Shown one piece after another: positions 1-4,621 of a stretch of 5,178 nt of DNA. The DNA is from Pseudomonadota bacterium (GTDB taxonomy: Bacteria; Myxococcota_A; Polyangia; Haliangiales; Haliangiaceae): NCBI GenBank assembly GCA_023428295.1, contig JAEYYV010000067.1:1-5178 (forward strand). The letters are read 5' to 3'. Position numbers and translations under genes: made by a program. The stretch's first letter is position 1. Each line of letters begins with the position of its first letter. The notes below the pieces were generated by a model. That model saw only the letters and a list, made by a program, of their open reading frames with translations. It had not been told where the DNA came from and did not search any database.

Positions 1-1
1 C

Positions 2-469
2 GCGATGAAGGACGAGGCGATCCTCGCCAACATCGGCCACTTCGACAGCGAGATCCAAGTCGCGTGGCTCGAGAACAACAAGGAGATCAAGGAAGAGAAC
101 ATCAAGCCGCAGGTCGATCAGTTCATCTTCCCGAACGGCAAGCGCATCACGCTGCTCGCGCGTGGTCGCCTCGTCAACCTCGGCTGCGCGACGGGTCACC
201 CGTCGTTCGTGATGTCGAACTCGTTCACCAACCAGACCATCGCGCAGATGGCGCTGTGGGCGAACGCGCAGACGGGCGCGGATCCGATGACCGGCATGTC
301 GTTCAAGGCGGGCACGGTCTCCGTGCTGCCGAAGAAGCTCGACGAGAAGGTCGCGCGTCTTCACCTCGGCAAGGTCGGCGTGAAGCTGACGCAGCTGTCG
401 AAGGTGCAGGCCGAGTACCTCGGCGTTTCGGTCGACGGCCCGTACAAGCCGGACCACTACCGCTACTAA
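2..469 (+). CDS. ahcY: Adenosylhomocysteinase, C-terminal part (5' end outside the window)
   Basis: This is the last 155 residues of S-adenosyl-L-homocysteine hydrolase, a cytosolic NAD-dependent enzyme. It splits S-adenosylhomocysteine into adenosine and homocysteine and so relieves product inhibition of SAM-dependent methyltransferases. The frame is open from base 2 and the gene enters from the left, so the ATG at 5 is an internal Met, not a start. Family blocks are visible in order: MKDEAILANIGHFDSEI near the left edge, carrying the active-site His of NIGHFD; GRLVNLGCATGHPSFVMSNS in the middle, with the second conserved His; and the terminal GPYKPDHYRY, whose Lys and Tyr bind the NAD of the neighbouring subunit in known structures. 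The C-terminus is complete and ends in TAA. The family is about 430-475 residues long, so roughly two thirds of the gene lies upstream. Nothing is odd in the visible part. Confidence 0.97.
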   Translation, partial: AMKDEAILANIGHFDSEIQVAWLENNKEIKEENIKPQVDQFIFPNGKRITLLARGRLVNLGCATGHPSFVMSNSFTNQTIAQMALWANAQTGADPMTGMSFKAGTVSVLPKKLDEKVARLHLGKVGVKLTQLSKVQAEYLGVSVDGPYKPDHYRY

Positions 470-493
470 GCGGCGCTGCTCGCGAGAAGCAGC

Positions 494-499
494 TAGACT
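494..499 (+). promoter_or_regulatory. -10-like hexamer TAGACT just upstream of the small membrane protein
   Basis: TAGACT matches the TAnnnT pattern of a sigma-70-class -10 element. Its last base is 10 nt from the ATG at 509, which puts the expected transcription start near 506 and leaves a leader of about 3 nt. No Shine-Dalgarno sequence and no clear -35 hexamer are visible. The same spacing recurs at two other genes in the window, which is the main support. The call is inferred from sequence only. Confidence 0.45.
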
Positions 500-508
500 G
501 CGACCACC

Positions 509-742
509 ATGTGGTTCACCTGGTGGTCGCTGTTCTGGGCATTGGTCGGTGCGTTCGGCACCGCGTTCATGCACCAGCACACCGGACGCGACACGCGAAC
601 GGGCGGACTCATCGGCCTCGCCGTCGGCGGGATCCTCGGTCCGCTGTATCTCGTCGCGTTCTGGGTGTGGCTCTATTACACGCGGCTCTACGTGTACGTG
701 TACAAGAAGAGCCGGCGGTGGTTCGAGTGGTGGCGGCCGTGA
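509..742 (+). CDS. Small aromatic-rich two-helix membrane protein, function unknown
   Basis: I do not recognise this 77-residue protein. It reads as a small inner-membrane protein: a hydrophobic helix at about residues 3-20, a short polar loop with His and Arg (21-31), and a second helix at about 32-57. The second helix starts with the closely spaced glycines of GGLIGLAVGGILG, a pattern suited to helix packing. The C-terminal tail is basic (KKSRR at 66-70), so by the positive-inside rule it should be cytoplasmic, as should the N-terminus. Aromatic content is extreme: 9 Trp, 6 Tyr and 6 Phe among 77 residues. ATG 509 is preferred because a -10-like TAGACT lies just upstream and the hydrophobic helix begins at once. 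It lies 39 bp after ahcY with no terminator seen between them, so cotranscription is also possible. It resembles small uncharacterised membrane proteins of Myxococcota but no named family. Confidence 0.7.
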   Translation: MWFTWWSLFWALVGAFGTAFMHQHTGRDTRTGGLIGLAVGGILGPLYLVAFWVWLYYTRLYVYVYKKSRRWFEWWRP

Positions 743-1165
743 CTACTTGCCCGTCTCTGGCTTGACCGCGCCGACGATCGACGCGACGAGGCCGACGAGC
801 GCGGCGAGGAACAGCAGCTTGCCGCCGATCGCGGTGCTCATGCCTTCGACGCCCGCGAGACCTTTGCGCACGCCTTCGGTGGCGAACGCGAAGAGACCAC
901 CGACGGCGCCGGCGATGCCGGCCCATCGCGCGAAGCGACCGTTCACGATCGCGTGCACGGCGACCGCGCCCATGAGCAAGAAGCCGACGAGCGCCACGTA
1001 GACCTGCTTGGGACCGTTGAGCAGGCCGGTGGTCAGGCCTTCGGGCATCGAGCGGAAGTCCCAGAACTTCATCGAGAGGCCCTCGACGGAAATGTACGGG
1101 AGGGCGAAGGTGGCGAGGATTCCGAGAACGGCCGCGACGGCCACGATGATCTTGATGGGCTTCAT
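743..1165 (-). CDS. Four-helix integral membrane protein, function unknown
   Basis: This 140-residue protein has four predicted transmembrane helices at about 4-24, 54-74, 80-97 and 114-134. A loop of about 28 residues (WDFRSMPEGL, then NGPKQ) lies between the first two helices, and a short loop ending VEGMSTAIGG precedes the last. The basic N-terminus (MKPIK) and the tail KPETGK suggest that both ends are cytoplasmic. I see no catalytic motif and do not recognise a named family. The frame stays open upstream to an ATG at 1240, but ATG 1165 is chosen because the helix follows immediately and the extra 25 residues are Arg-rich and fall in the promoter region. A sigma-54-like element sits 18 nt upstream of this ATG. 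The gene is downstream of, and on the same strand as, the lipoprotein gene (111-bp gap). It ends tail-to-tail with the small membrane protein gene, with no base between the two stop codons. Confidence 0.8.
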   Translation of the reverse strand: MKPIKIIVAVAAVLGILATFALPYISVEGLSMKFWDFRSMPEGLTTGLLNGPKQVYVALVGFLLMGAVAVHAIVNGRFARWAGIAGAVGGLFAFATEGVRKGLAGVEGMSTAIGGKLLFLAALVGLVASIVGAVKPETGK

Positions 1166-1183
1166 GGTGTTGTGGGCCCATGC

Positions 1184-1199
1184 AGCAACGCGCGCGCCA
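1184..1199 (-). promoter_or_regulatory. Candidate sigma-54 (-24/-12) promoter
   Basis: Read on the minus strand, the 16 bases are TGGCGCGCGCGTTGCT. Against the RpoN consensus TGGCACG-N4-TTGC(A/T) there is one mismatch (A to G), and the invariant GG and GC are exactly 10 nt apart. The predicted start of transcription is near 1173, giving a leader of about 8 nt before the ATG at 1165. No enhancer site for an activator can be named. The CG-repeat core lowers specificity, so a chance match is possible. Confidence 0.45.
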
Positions 1200-1239
1200 C
1201 GTGTAACTCGCTGATCGCGCGTCGCGCTCCGACGGATCA

Positions 1240-1257
1240 CGGGTCGGCGTGGACCCG
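1240..1257 (-). terminator. Possible hairpin terminator after the lipoprotein gene
   Basis: A perfect 6-bp inverted repeat, CGGGTC with a 6-nt loop and then GACCCG, begins 19 nt past the lipoprotein stop codon in the direction of minus-strand transcription. No T-run follows it, so classic intrinsic termination is uncertain. It could instead protect the mRNA end or be chance in GC-rich DNA. It lies between the lipoprotein gene and the promoter candidate of the next gene, which suits a transcription-unit boundary. Confidence 0.35.
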
Positions 1258-1276
1258 AATCGACGGCGCGGTGGGT

Positions 1277-2251
1277 CTAGATGCAGCCGTCGAGCGAGCC
1301 GCACGTGCCGGTGTCGTAGTGGCAGATGGTGCTCTCGCACTGGCTGGCGTGAGAGCACGGCTCGCCAGCGGCGCGCGGCAGGATGCATCCCTGGTCGAAG
1401 GTGCAGACCGCGCCGGGTGTGGCGCAGTCGTAATCCCACGAGCAGCTCTCGCCGAGCTCGGAGCGCGAGAACGCGCACTGCTGGTCGTGGCACCTGTACA
1501 TCGCGCCGCAGTCGTCATCGGACATGCACGGTGTGCCCGTGAAGTTCGTGGGCTCGCAACGACGCGTGATCGAGGAGCAGCGATCGCCGATGTTGCGGCA
1601 CTCGTCCGTCACAACCGGGAGCGGCTCGCACGGCTCCCCCGTGTCGGGCAACGCGCGGCACGTACCGCGCAGACACGAGAGCCCGTACGCGCATTCGCCG
1701 AGCAACTGGCAACCGCCGCTCTCCTCGACGAACGGAACGCACACGCTGCCGTCGCAGTACCCTTCGAGGCAGTACGTCGTGCGGCACTGCCCGCCGATCG
1801 CGCTCGGCGTCGGTGCGATCGATCCCGCACACGTTCCGGCGCAGCACGCCTCGGTGCACAGCTCGTTGAAGCACTCGTTCGAGATGCACTCGCTCGAGAG
1901 CATGCAGGTCTCACCGTCGGTGAGGCGCCCGCGCGTGAAGTCGCAGAGGCCTTGGCGATAGTCCTCGCTCGTTCGATCGCAGCCCGCGTCGAGGCTCGCT
2001 TCGAGACATGCGGCAGCGGCTTCGCCGTCCCACGCGATGCGTCCGTCGCGAACGGCGTCGATGAAGATCGGAGACAGCTCGCACTCGGCCACGTTGGGCA
2101 GATCGCACTCGGCGCGACTCGCCACGGTTCCGCACGCCAGCGCGCGTTTGCACGCGGCCTCGTGACAAGCGGCTGCGTACTCGTCGACCGAGATCGACGC
2201 CGCGCCACCGCAGGATGCACACCCTAGAATCACCACGAAGGCCCACTTCAT
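1277..2251 (-). CDS. Cysteine-rich secreted lipoprotein with tandem four-cysteine modules
   Basis: This 324-residue protein begins MKWAFVVILGCASCGG, a short lipoprotein signal with a plausible lipidated Cys at 11 (ILGC) or 14, so the mature protein should be anchored on the periplasmic or outer face of an envelope membrane. After an N-terminal region with spaced cysteines (29, 34, 40, 49, 57, 82, 91, 103), seven modules follow. Each usually starts Gxx(C) and has four Cys spaced by 4-9, 4-6 and 4-6 residues, first Cys at about 116, 156, 181, 208, 242, 270 and 299. There are 42 Cys in all, surely disulfide-bonded once exported. Similar Cys-rich lipoproteins of unknown function are abundant in myxobacteria; the modules recall small disulfide-rich domains such as Dickkopf-like ones. 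No catalytic motif is seen. ATG 2251 is chosen over an upstream ATG at 2302 because it gives a signal peptide and has a -10-like element just before it. Confidence 0.9.
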   Translation of the reverse strand: MKWAFVVILGCASCGGAASISVDEYAAACHEAACKRALACGTVASRAECDLPNVAECELSPIFIDAVRDGRIAWDGEAAAACLEASLDAGCDRTSEDYRQGLCDFTRGRLTDGETCMLSSECISNECFNELCTEACCAGTCAGSIAPTPSAIGGQCRTTYCLEGYCDGSVCVPFVEESGGCQLLGECAYGLSCLRGTCRALPDTGEPCEPLPVVTDECRNIGDRCSSITRRCEPTNFTGTPCMSDDDCGAMYRCHDQQCAFSRSELGESCSWDYDCATPGAVCTFDQGCILPRAAGEPCSHASQCESTICHYDTGTCGSLDGCI

Positions 2252-2257
2252 CCATTC

Positions 2258-2263
2258 GTCATA
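2258..2263 (-). promoter_or_regulatory. -10-like hexamer TATGAC giving a leaderless start for the lipoprotein gene
   Basis: On the minus strand TATGAC lies with 6 nt between its last base and the ATG at 2251. If the hexamer spans -12 to -7, transcription starts on the A of the start codon. There is no Shine-Dalgarno sequence in this space and no good -35 hexamer 16-18 bp upstream. The final base is C rather than the preferred T, so this is the weakest of the three similar elements in the window. Confidence 0.4.
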
Positions 2264-2401
2264 CCGTGCGGCGGTCCGACGTTTTCGGTCACGAGGTGGC
2301 ATGCGAGTAACGGCTGCTCACGCTGTGCGAGGTTGCGCTGCGTTTGGTGTCGCAGGCCCTGGAAGCTCCGTTACCAAAATCTTCGTCGAGACGTTTGTGC
2401 A

Positions 2402-2418
2402 GATCACACGCGGTGATC
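2402..2418. promoter_or_regulatory. Operator-like palindrome GATCAC-N5-GTGATC
   Basis: A perfect 6+6 bp inverted repeat with a 5-bp spacer (ACGCG). Its centre at 2410 lies 35 bp upstream of the predicted start at 2445, exactly where a -35 hexamer should be, and no recognisable -35 hexamer is present. That placement fits an activator site that replaces the -35 box, or a repressor site. The binding protein cannot be named from the sequence. Confidence 0.4.
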
Positions 2419-2432
2419 GACGAGCGCTTGGC

Positions 2433-2438
2433 TATGCT
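2433..2438 (+). promoter_or_regulatory. -10-like hexamer TATGCT giving a leaderless start
   Basis: TATGCT fits TAnnnT and lies 6 nt before the ATG at 2445, so the predicted transcription start is the A of the start codon. There is no Shine-Dalgarno sequence. This also decides the start: if this is the promoter, the upstream in-frame ATG at 2301 cannot be used. Confidence 0.5.
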
Positions 2439-2444
2439 GGTCCT

Positions 2445-3026
2445 ATGAGCCACGCGATCTGTGCGCTGGTGGTCGTCGGCAAGTACGATCACGACATCGC
2501 GGGAAAGGTCGATCTGCGTGCGATCGCCGCGTACGAGGACGTGTCGGTCATGCCGATCGACCACTACTACTCGACGTTCTGGGCGGCGGAGTCTGCGGTC
2601 GGTGGGGAGCTCGATGTTCCGATGACGTTCCCTGCCACGTTTCCGCGCGACATGATCCTGTTCCAGTTCGTGCGCGACATGACCCAGCGAGCGGATGCGA
2701 AGTTCGCGATCATCCAGACCGGTTACGAGAGCGGACAGAGCCACCTGAACGGCGCGCAGTGGGCCGCGGCGTTTTGCGGACAGCGGCGCCTCAGCGGCGA
2801 TCACGCATCGATCAACGACGCGCTGCGCGCGATCGGCGTGGGCCGTCGCTATCCCAAGGACGAGTTCGACACGATCGGACTCGGCGCGTATTGGACCAAC
2901 CCGCGCCACCTCGAGAAGTATCGCTCGTGGTGCACGGAGCACGAGGCGCAGGGCGTCGTGCAAGCAGCGGTCGTCGAGAGTCTGAGCGAGCGCGTCCACG
3001 CGATGTGGCCGCACCTCCGTACGTAA
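2445..3026 (+). CDS. Hypothetical protein, 193 residues, no recognised family
   Basis: I do not recognise this protein. It looks soluble and cytosolic, with no signal peptide or membrane helix. It starts with a strand-like segment (ICALVVVGKYD), then aromatic stretches (IDHYYSTFW at 39-46, MILFQFVRDM at 70-79) and a region with many conserved-looking polar and aromatic residues (FAIIQTGYESGQSHLNGAQW, residues 87-106), then YPKDEFDTIGLGAYWTNPRH at 136-155. It has nine His and three Cys (6, 111, 163), but no familiar metal or catalytic motif. The composition is balanced, not the Arg/Ala-rich bias of false frames in this DNA, so the gene is probably real. ATG 2445 is preferred over ATG 2301 because a -10 element and a palindrome lie inside the 48-residue extension. 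It converges with arfB. Confidence 0.75.
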   Translation: MSHAICALVVVGKYDHDIAGKVDLRAIAAYEDVSVMPIDHYYSTFWAAESAVGGELDVPMTFPATFPRDMILFQFVRDMTQRADAKFAIIQTGYESGQSHLNGAQWAAAFCGQRRLSGDHASINDALRAIGVGRRYPKDEFDTIGLGAYWTNPRHLEKYRSWCTEHEAQGVVQAAVVESLSERVHAMWPHLRT

Positions 3027-3139
3027 GCAGCACGCGCTACGTCGCGATTGTTCTACTCACCGCGATCGTTTGTCGTACGACGGCACCGAAGCGCGGCGTC
3101 TCACGCTGACGAACCCCGCCATGTCGCACTACTCGCGCG
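3027..3139. other. Convergent intergenic gap without a clear terminator
   Basis: The 113 bp between two converging genes should hold their terminators, but I find no stem with a T-run on either strand. There is a 10-bp perfect palindrome, GTCGTACGAC, at 3072-3081, too short and loopless for a terminator hairpin. An 8-bp direct repeat, CTACTCGC, occurs at about 3129 and 3140, the second copy running into the arfB stop. Confidence 0.4.
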
Positions 3140-3562
3140 CTACTCGCCGCGGAAGCTGCGGTTCGCTTTCTTCTCGCTGTTCATCCGCTTCGCGGCGACG
3201 CGACGGCGCTTGGCCCCCTTGGACATCTTCGTGGGCTTGCGGGTCTTCGGGCGATCCATCGCCGCGCGAACGATCAACGTGAGCTTGGACTCGGCGTCCG
3301 CGCGGTTCTTGATCTGATCACGCGTGAGCGTGCTGGTGACGATCAACGTGCCGTCGTTGGACAGACGCGAGGCGAGGCGCTGCAGGAGCCACGCGCGATC
3401 CTCGTCGCCGAGCGCGGCGGACGACGCCACGTTCCAGCGCAGATCGACCTTGCTGGACACCTTGTTCACGTTCTGCCCACCCGAGCCGCCCGAGCGCGCG
3501 AACGCGATCGAGAGCTCGCCCGACGGGATCGTCAGACGCGGGGTGATCACCAGGTCCTGCAT
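3140..3562 (-). CDS. arfB: Alternative ribosome-rescue factor B, peptidyl-tRNA hydrolase (YaeJ/ICT1 family)
   Basis: This 140-residue protein hydrolyses peptidyl-tRNA on ribosomes stalled at the end of a non-stop mRNA. It has a release-factor domain 3-like fold but no codon-recognition domain. Visible are IPSGELSIAFARSGG at about 12-26, the catalytic GGQ at 28-30 within SGGSGGQNVNK, the KVSSKVDLRW strand, TLIVTSTLTRDQIKNR at 72-87, and a basic C-terminal tail (about 104-140, with TKMSKGAKRRR) which in ArfB enters the empty mRNA channel. Length and layout match the family of about 140 residues. Most homologues have Pro two residues before GGQ (SGPGGQ); here it is Ser. ATG 3562 is chosen because the family starts about ten residues before IPxxEL; the frame extends to an ATG at 3601 with a non-conserved stretch. 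It is 88 bp downstream of the Fic-like gene and could share its transcript. Confidence 0.94.
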   Translation of the reverse strand: MQDLVITPRLTIPSGELSIAFARSGGSGGQNVNKVSSKVDLRWNVASSAALGDEDRAWLLQRLASRLSNDGTLIVTSTLTRDQIKNRADAESKLTLIVRAAMDRPKTRKPTKMSKGAKRRRVAAKRMNSEKKANRSFRGE

Positions 3563-3650
3563 GGCCGAAATCCAAGGACGAGCAGGGTAGCCGACGCGCA
3601 CGAATCGTCGAGGACGAAGTTACGTCCGCGGCGAACGGCAGCTCGAAGGC

Positions 3651-4466
3651 TCAGCCCTGCGGGGCCGAGGACTTCTTCGAGCGCTTCTTGGTGGGGCCCT
3701 TCTGGGCCTCGTCGTACACGCGCATCTCGGTCTCGGCGGTGGTCTGCACGGCCTCGAGGTACAGCGAGGTCAGGCCGATGTGATCGCCGCGGAGCGACTC
3801 GTAGTACCGCTGGCGATCGATCGAGTGAACGATCGCGATCGGGTAGCCACCTTCTTGGAGCAATAGGTTCGACGCGACGCGAATGGTCCGGCCGCTCTCC
3901 TTGGCCCACGGGAAGATCGCCATGAACTTCGAGTGGAGCGTGGCGACCTTCTCGATCACGTGGAGGTGCTTGTTCGCCGGGTCGTCGATCCACTCCCCGA
4001 GCTTGCGCATCGCCGGGAGGATTTTCTCGGGCGCTGCGATGTCGTGGTAGTAGAGCCGGTGGAGCGGGTTCTCCTTGCGGAACGGGAGACCCTTCGCTTT
4101 CTCGTCGGGCGCGAGGATCGAATAGATCTCGCGGACGGTATCGAGCTTGAACGGCTTCTTCTTGTTCGCGGCCTGCTCGGCGGCGAAGTTGCACGCGTCA
4201 TCGAAGCGACGGATCTCTTCGTACGACGGGATCAGCGATGGATCGCTGATGATGCTCGGATCGACAGCGGCTTTGATCTCGCTGTACGAGAGCACCTCGC
4301 CTTCGAGCGCTGCATCGTGGTGGATGAGCGAGATGCGAAGGCGGTTGTTGAACTCTTGGCGAGCAACAGGGTTCGACGTGGCAACGCGCGCGCGCCACGC
4401 CGTGACGATGCGCTCGACCTCGCTGAAGCGCGCATCGATGTCTTCGGTTTCTTTGTACCTAAGCAC
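3651..4466 (-). CDS. Fic-fold protein with a degenerate catalytic motif
   Basis: This 271-residue protein follows the Fic family layout. An N-terminal helical part contains DAALEG (51-56), matching the inhibitory helix motif (S/T)xxxE(G/N) in its Glu-Gly but with Asp for Ser/Thr. Then come a flap-like PFRKENPLHRLYYHD region (128-142), PEKILPAMRKLGEWIDD (146-162), the core helix EKVATLHSKFMAI (172-184), the motif position (185-196) and SNLLLQEGGYPIAI after it, typical of Fic. At the motif, canonical HPFx(D/E)GNGRxxR reads FPWAKESGRTIR: the catalytic His is Phe, the acidic residue Lys, and GN is ES, while the Gly-Arg and final Arg remain. AMP transfer by the usual mechanism is therefore unlikely. 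The tail (257-271) is Lys/Ser-rich. GTG 4466 is the earliest possible start, since an in-frame TAA lies two codons upstream. The intact frame argues against recent decay. Confidence 0.85.
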   Translation of the reverse strand: MLRYKETEDIDARFSEVERIVTAWRARVATSNPVARQEFNNRLRISLIHHDAALEGEVLSYSEIKAAVDPSIISDPSLIPSYEEIRRFDDACNFAAEQAANKKKPFKLDTVREIYSILAPDEKAKGLPFRKENPLHRLYYHDIAAPEKILPAMRKLGEWIDDPANKHLHVIEKVATLHSKFMAIFPWAKESGRTIRVASNLLLQEGGYPIAIVHSIDRQRYYESLRGDHIGLTSLYLEAVQTTAETEMRVYDEAQKGPTKKRSKKSSAPQG

Positions 4467-4494
4467 CTGTTATCTCGCTGGGTTTAGTCGATGG

Positions 4495-4523
4495 GTTATA
4501 CGAGACACCATCCGGATCGTCAA
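4495..4523 (-). promoter_or_regulatory. Sigma-70-type promoter for the Fic-like gene
   Basis: On the minus strand TTGACG (4523-4518) and TATAAC (4500-4495) are separated by exactly 17 bp, close to the housekeeping consensus TTGACA-N17-TATAAT. Transcription should begin near 4488, leaving a leader of about 22 nt before GTG 4466 with only a weak purine stretch (GCGAG) as ribosome binding site. This is the best promoter by consensus in the window and could also serve arfB. Confidence 0.7.
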
Positions 4524-4574
4524 CTGACGTCGGAGAGCTGCTTACATCTATTTGCACATGGATTGCGACTAGAC

Positions 4575-4597
4575 CGCAAGATTTCTGCAACCTTGCG
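4575..4597. repeat. Inverted repeat CGCAAG-N11-CTTGCG upstream of rsmH
   Basis: Perfect 6-bp arms with an 11-nt loop end 24 bp before the rsmH GTG. It may be an operator or a leader hairpin. No MraZ-type repeat series (direct TGGGN boxes) is evident here, and no convincing -35/-10 pair for rsmH was found in the 155-bp spacer. Confidence 0.3.
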
Positions 4598-4621
4598 CAG
4601 GATTGGTGGTAACGAACGCGC

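Larger units (their letters stand above)
2252..2444. other. Divergent intergenic region between the lipoprotein gene and the unknown gene
   Basis: These 193 bp separate two divergent starts and hold -10-like elements for both genes at its two ends. Within it are a palindrome at 2402-2418 and a longer-range inverted pair, GTAACGG at 2307-2313 and CCGTTAC at 2368-2374, exact over 7 bp with 54 bp between. The pair could be two operator half-sites or chance. Between these I see nothing resembling a gene, although one frame is open from an ATG at 2301 into the downstream gene. Confidence 0.5.

Noticed and set aside
64..765. Open frame overlapping ahcY and the small membrane protein in another phase
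   Set aside because: Arg/Ala-rich shadow of ahcY, whose frame is certain.
953..2227. Long open frame (424 codons) on the plus strand, opposite the lipoprotein and the four-helix protein genes
   Set aside because: Its translation is Arg/Ala/Val-rich without domain signals, and it lies antisense to a gene with a clear lipoprotein signal and a regular Cys pattern. Long false frames are usual opposite GC-rich genes.
2301..2444. 48-residue N-terminal extension of the unknown protein from ATG 2301
   Set aside because: It would run through the palindrome and the -10 element and shows no conserved-looking sequence; ATG 2445 fits the promoter spacing.
2289..3014. Open frame of 241 codons on the minus strand opposite the unknown 193-residue gene
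   Set aside because: The translation is Arg- and Asp-rich with no family match; it mirrors the plus-strand gene, which has the better composition and its own -10 element.
3072..3081. GTCGTACGAC palindrome as terminator of the convergent genes
   Set aside because: Ten bases without a loop cannot form a stable hairpin and no T-run follows on either strand.
3584..3589. TACCCT (minus strand) as an arfB promoter -10 box
   Set aside because: It fits TAnnnT but has no -35 partner and would give a 15-nt leader unlike the other genes; not strong enough to call.
3933..4487. Open frame on the plus strand opposite the Fic-like gene
   Set aside because: Antisense shadow rich in Arg, Val and Asp; the minus-strand frame has clear Fic family blocks and a consensus promoter.
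4552..4575. TTGCAC ... TAGACC as a promoter for rsmH
   Set aside because: The spacing between the hexamers is only 12 bp, too short for a sigma-70 promoter.
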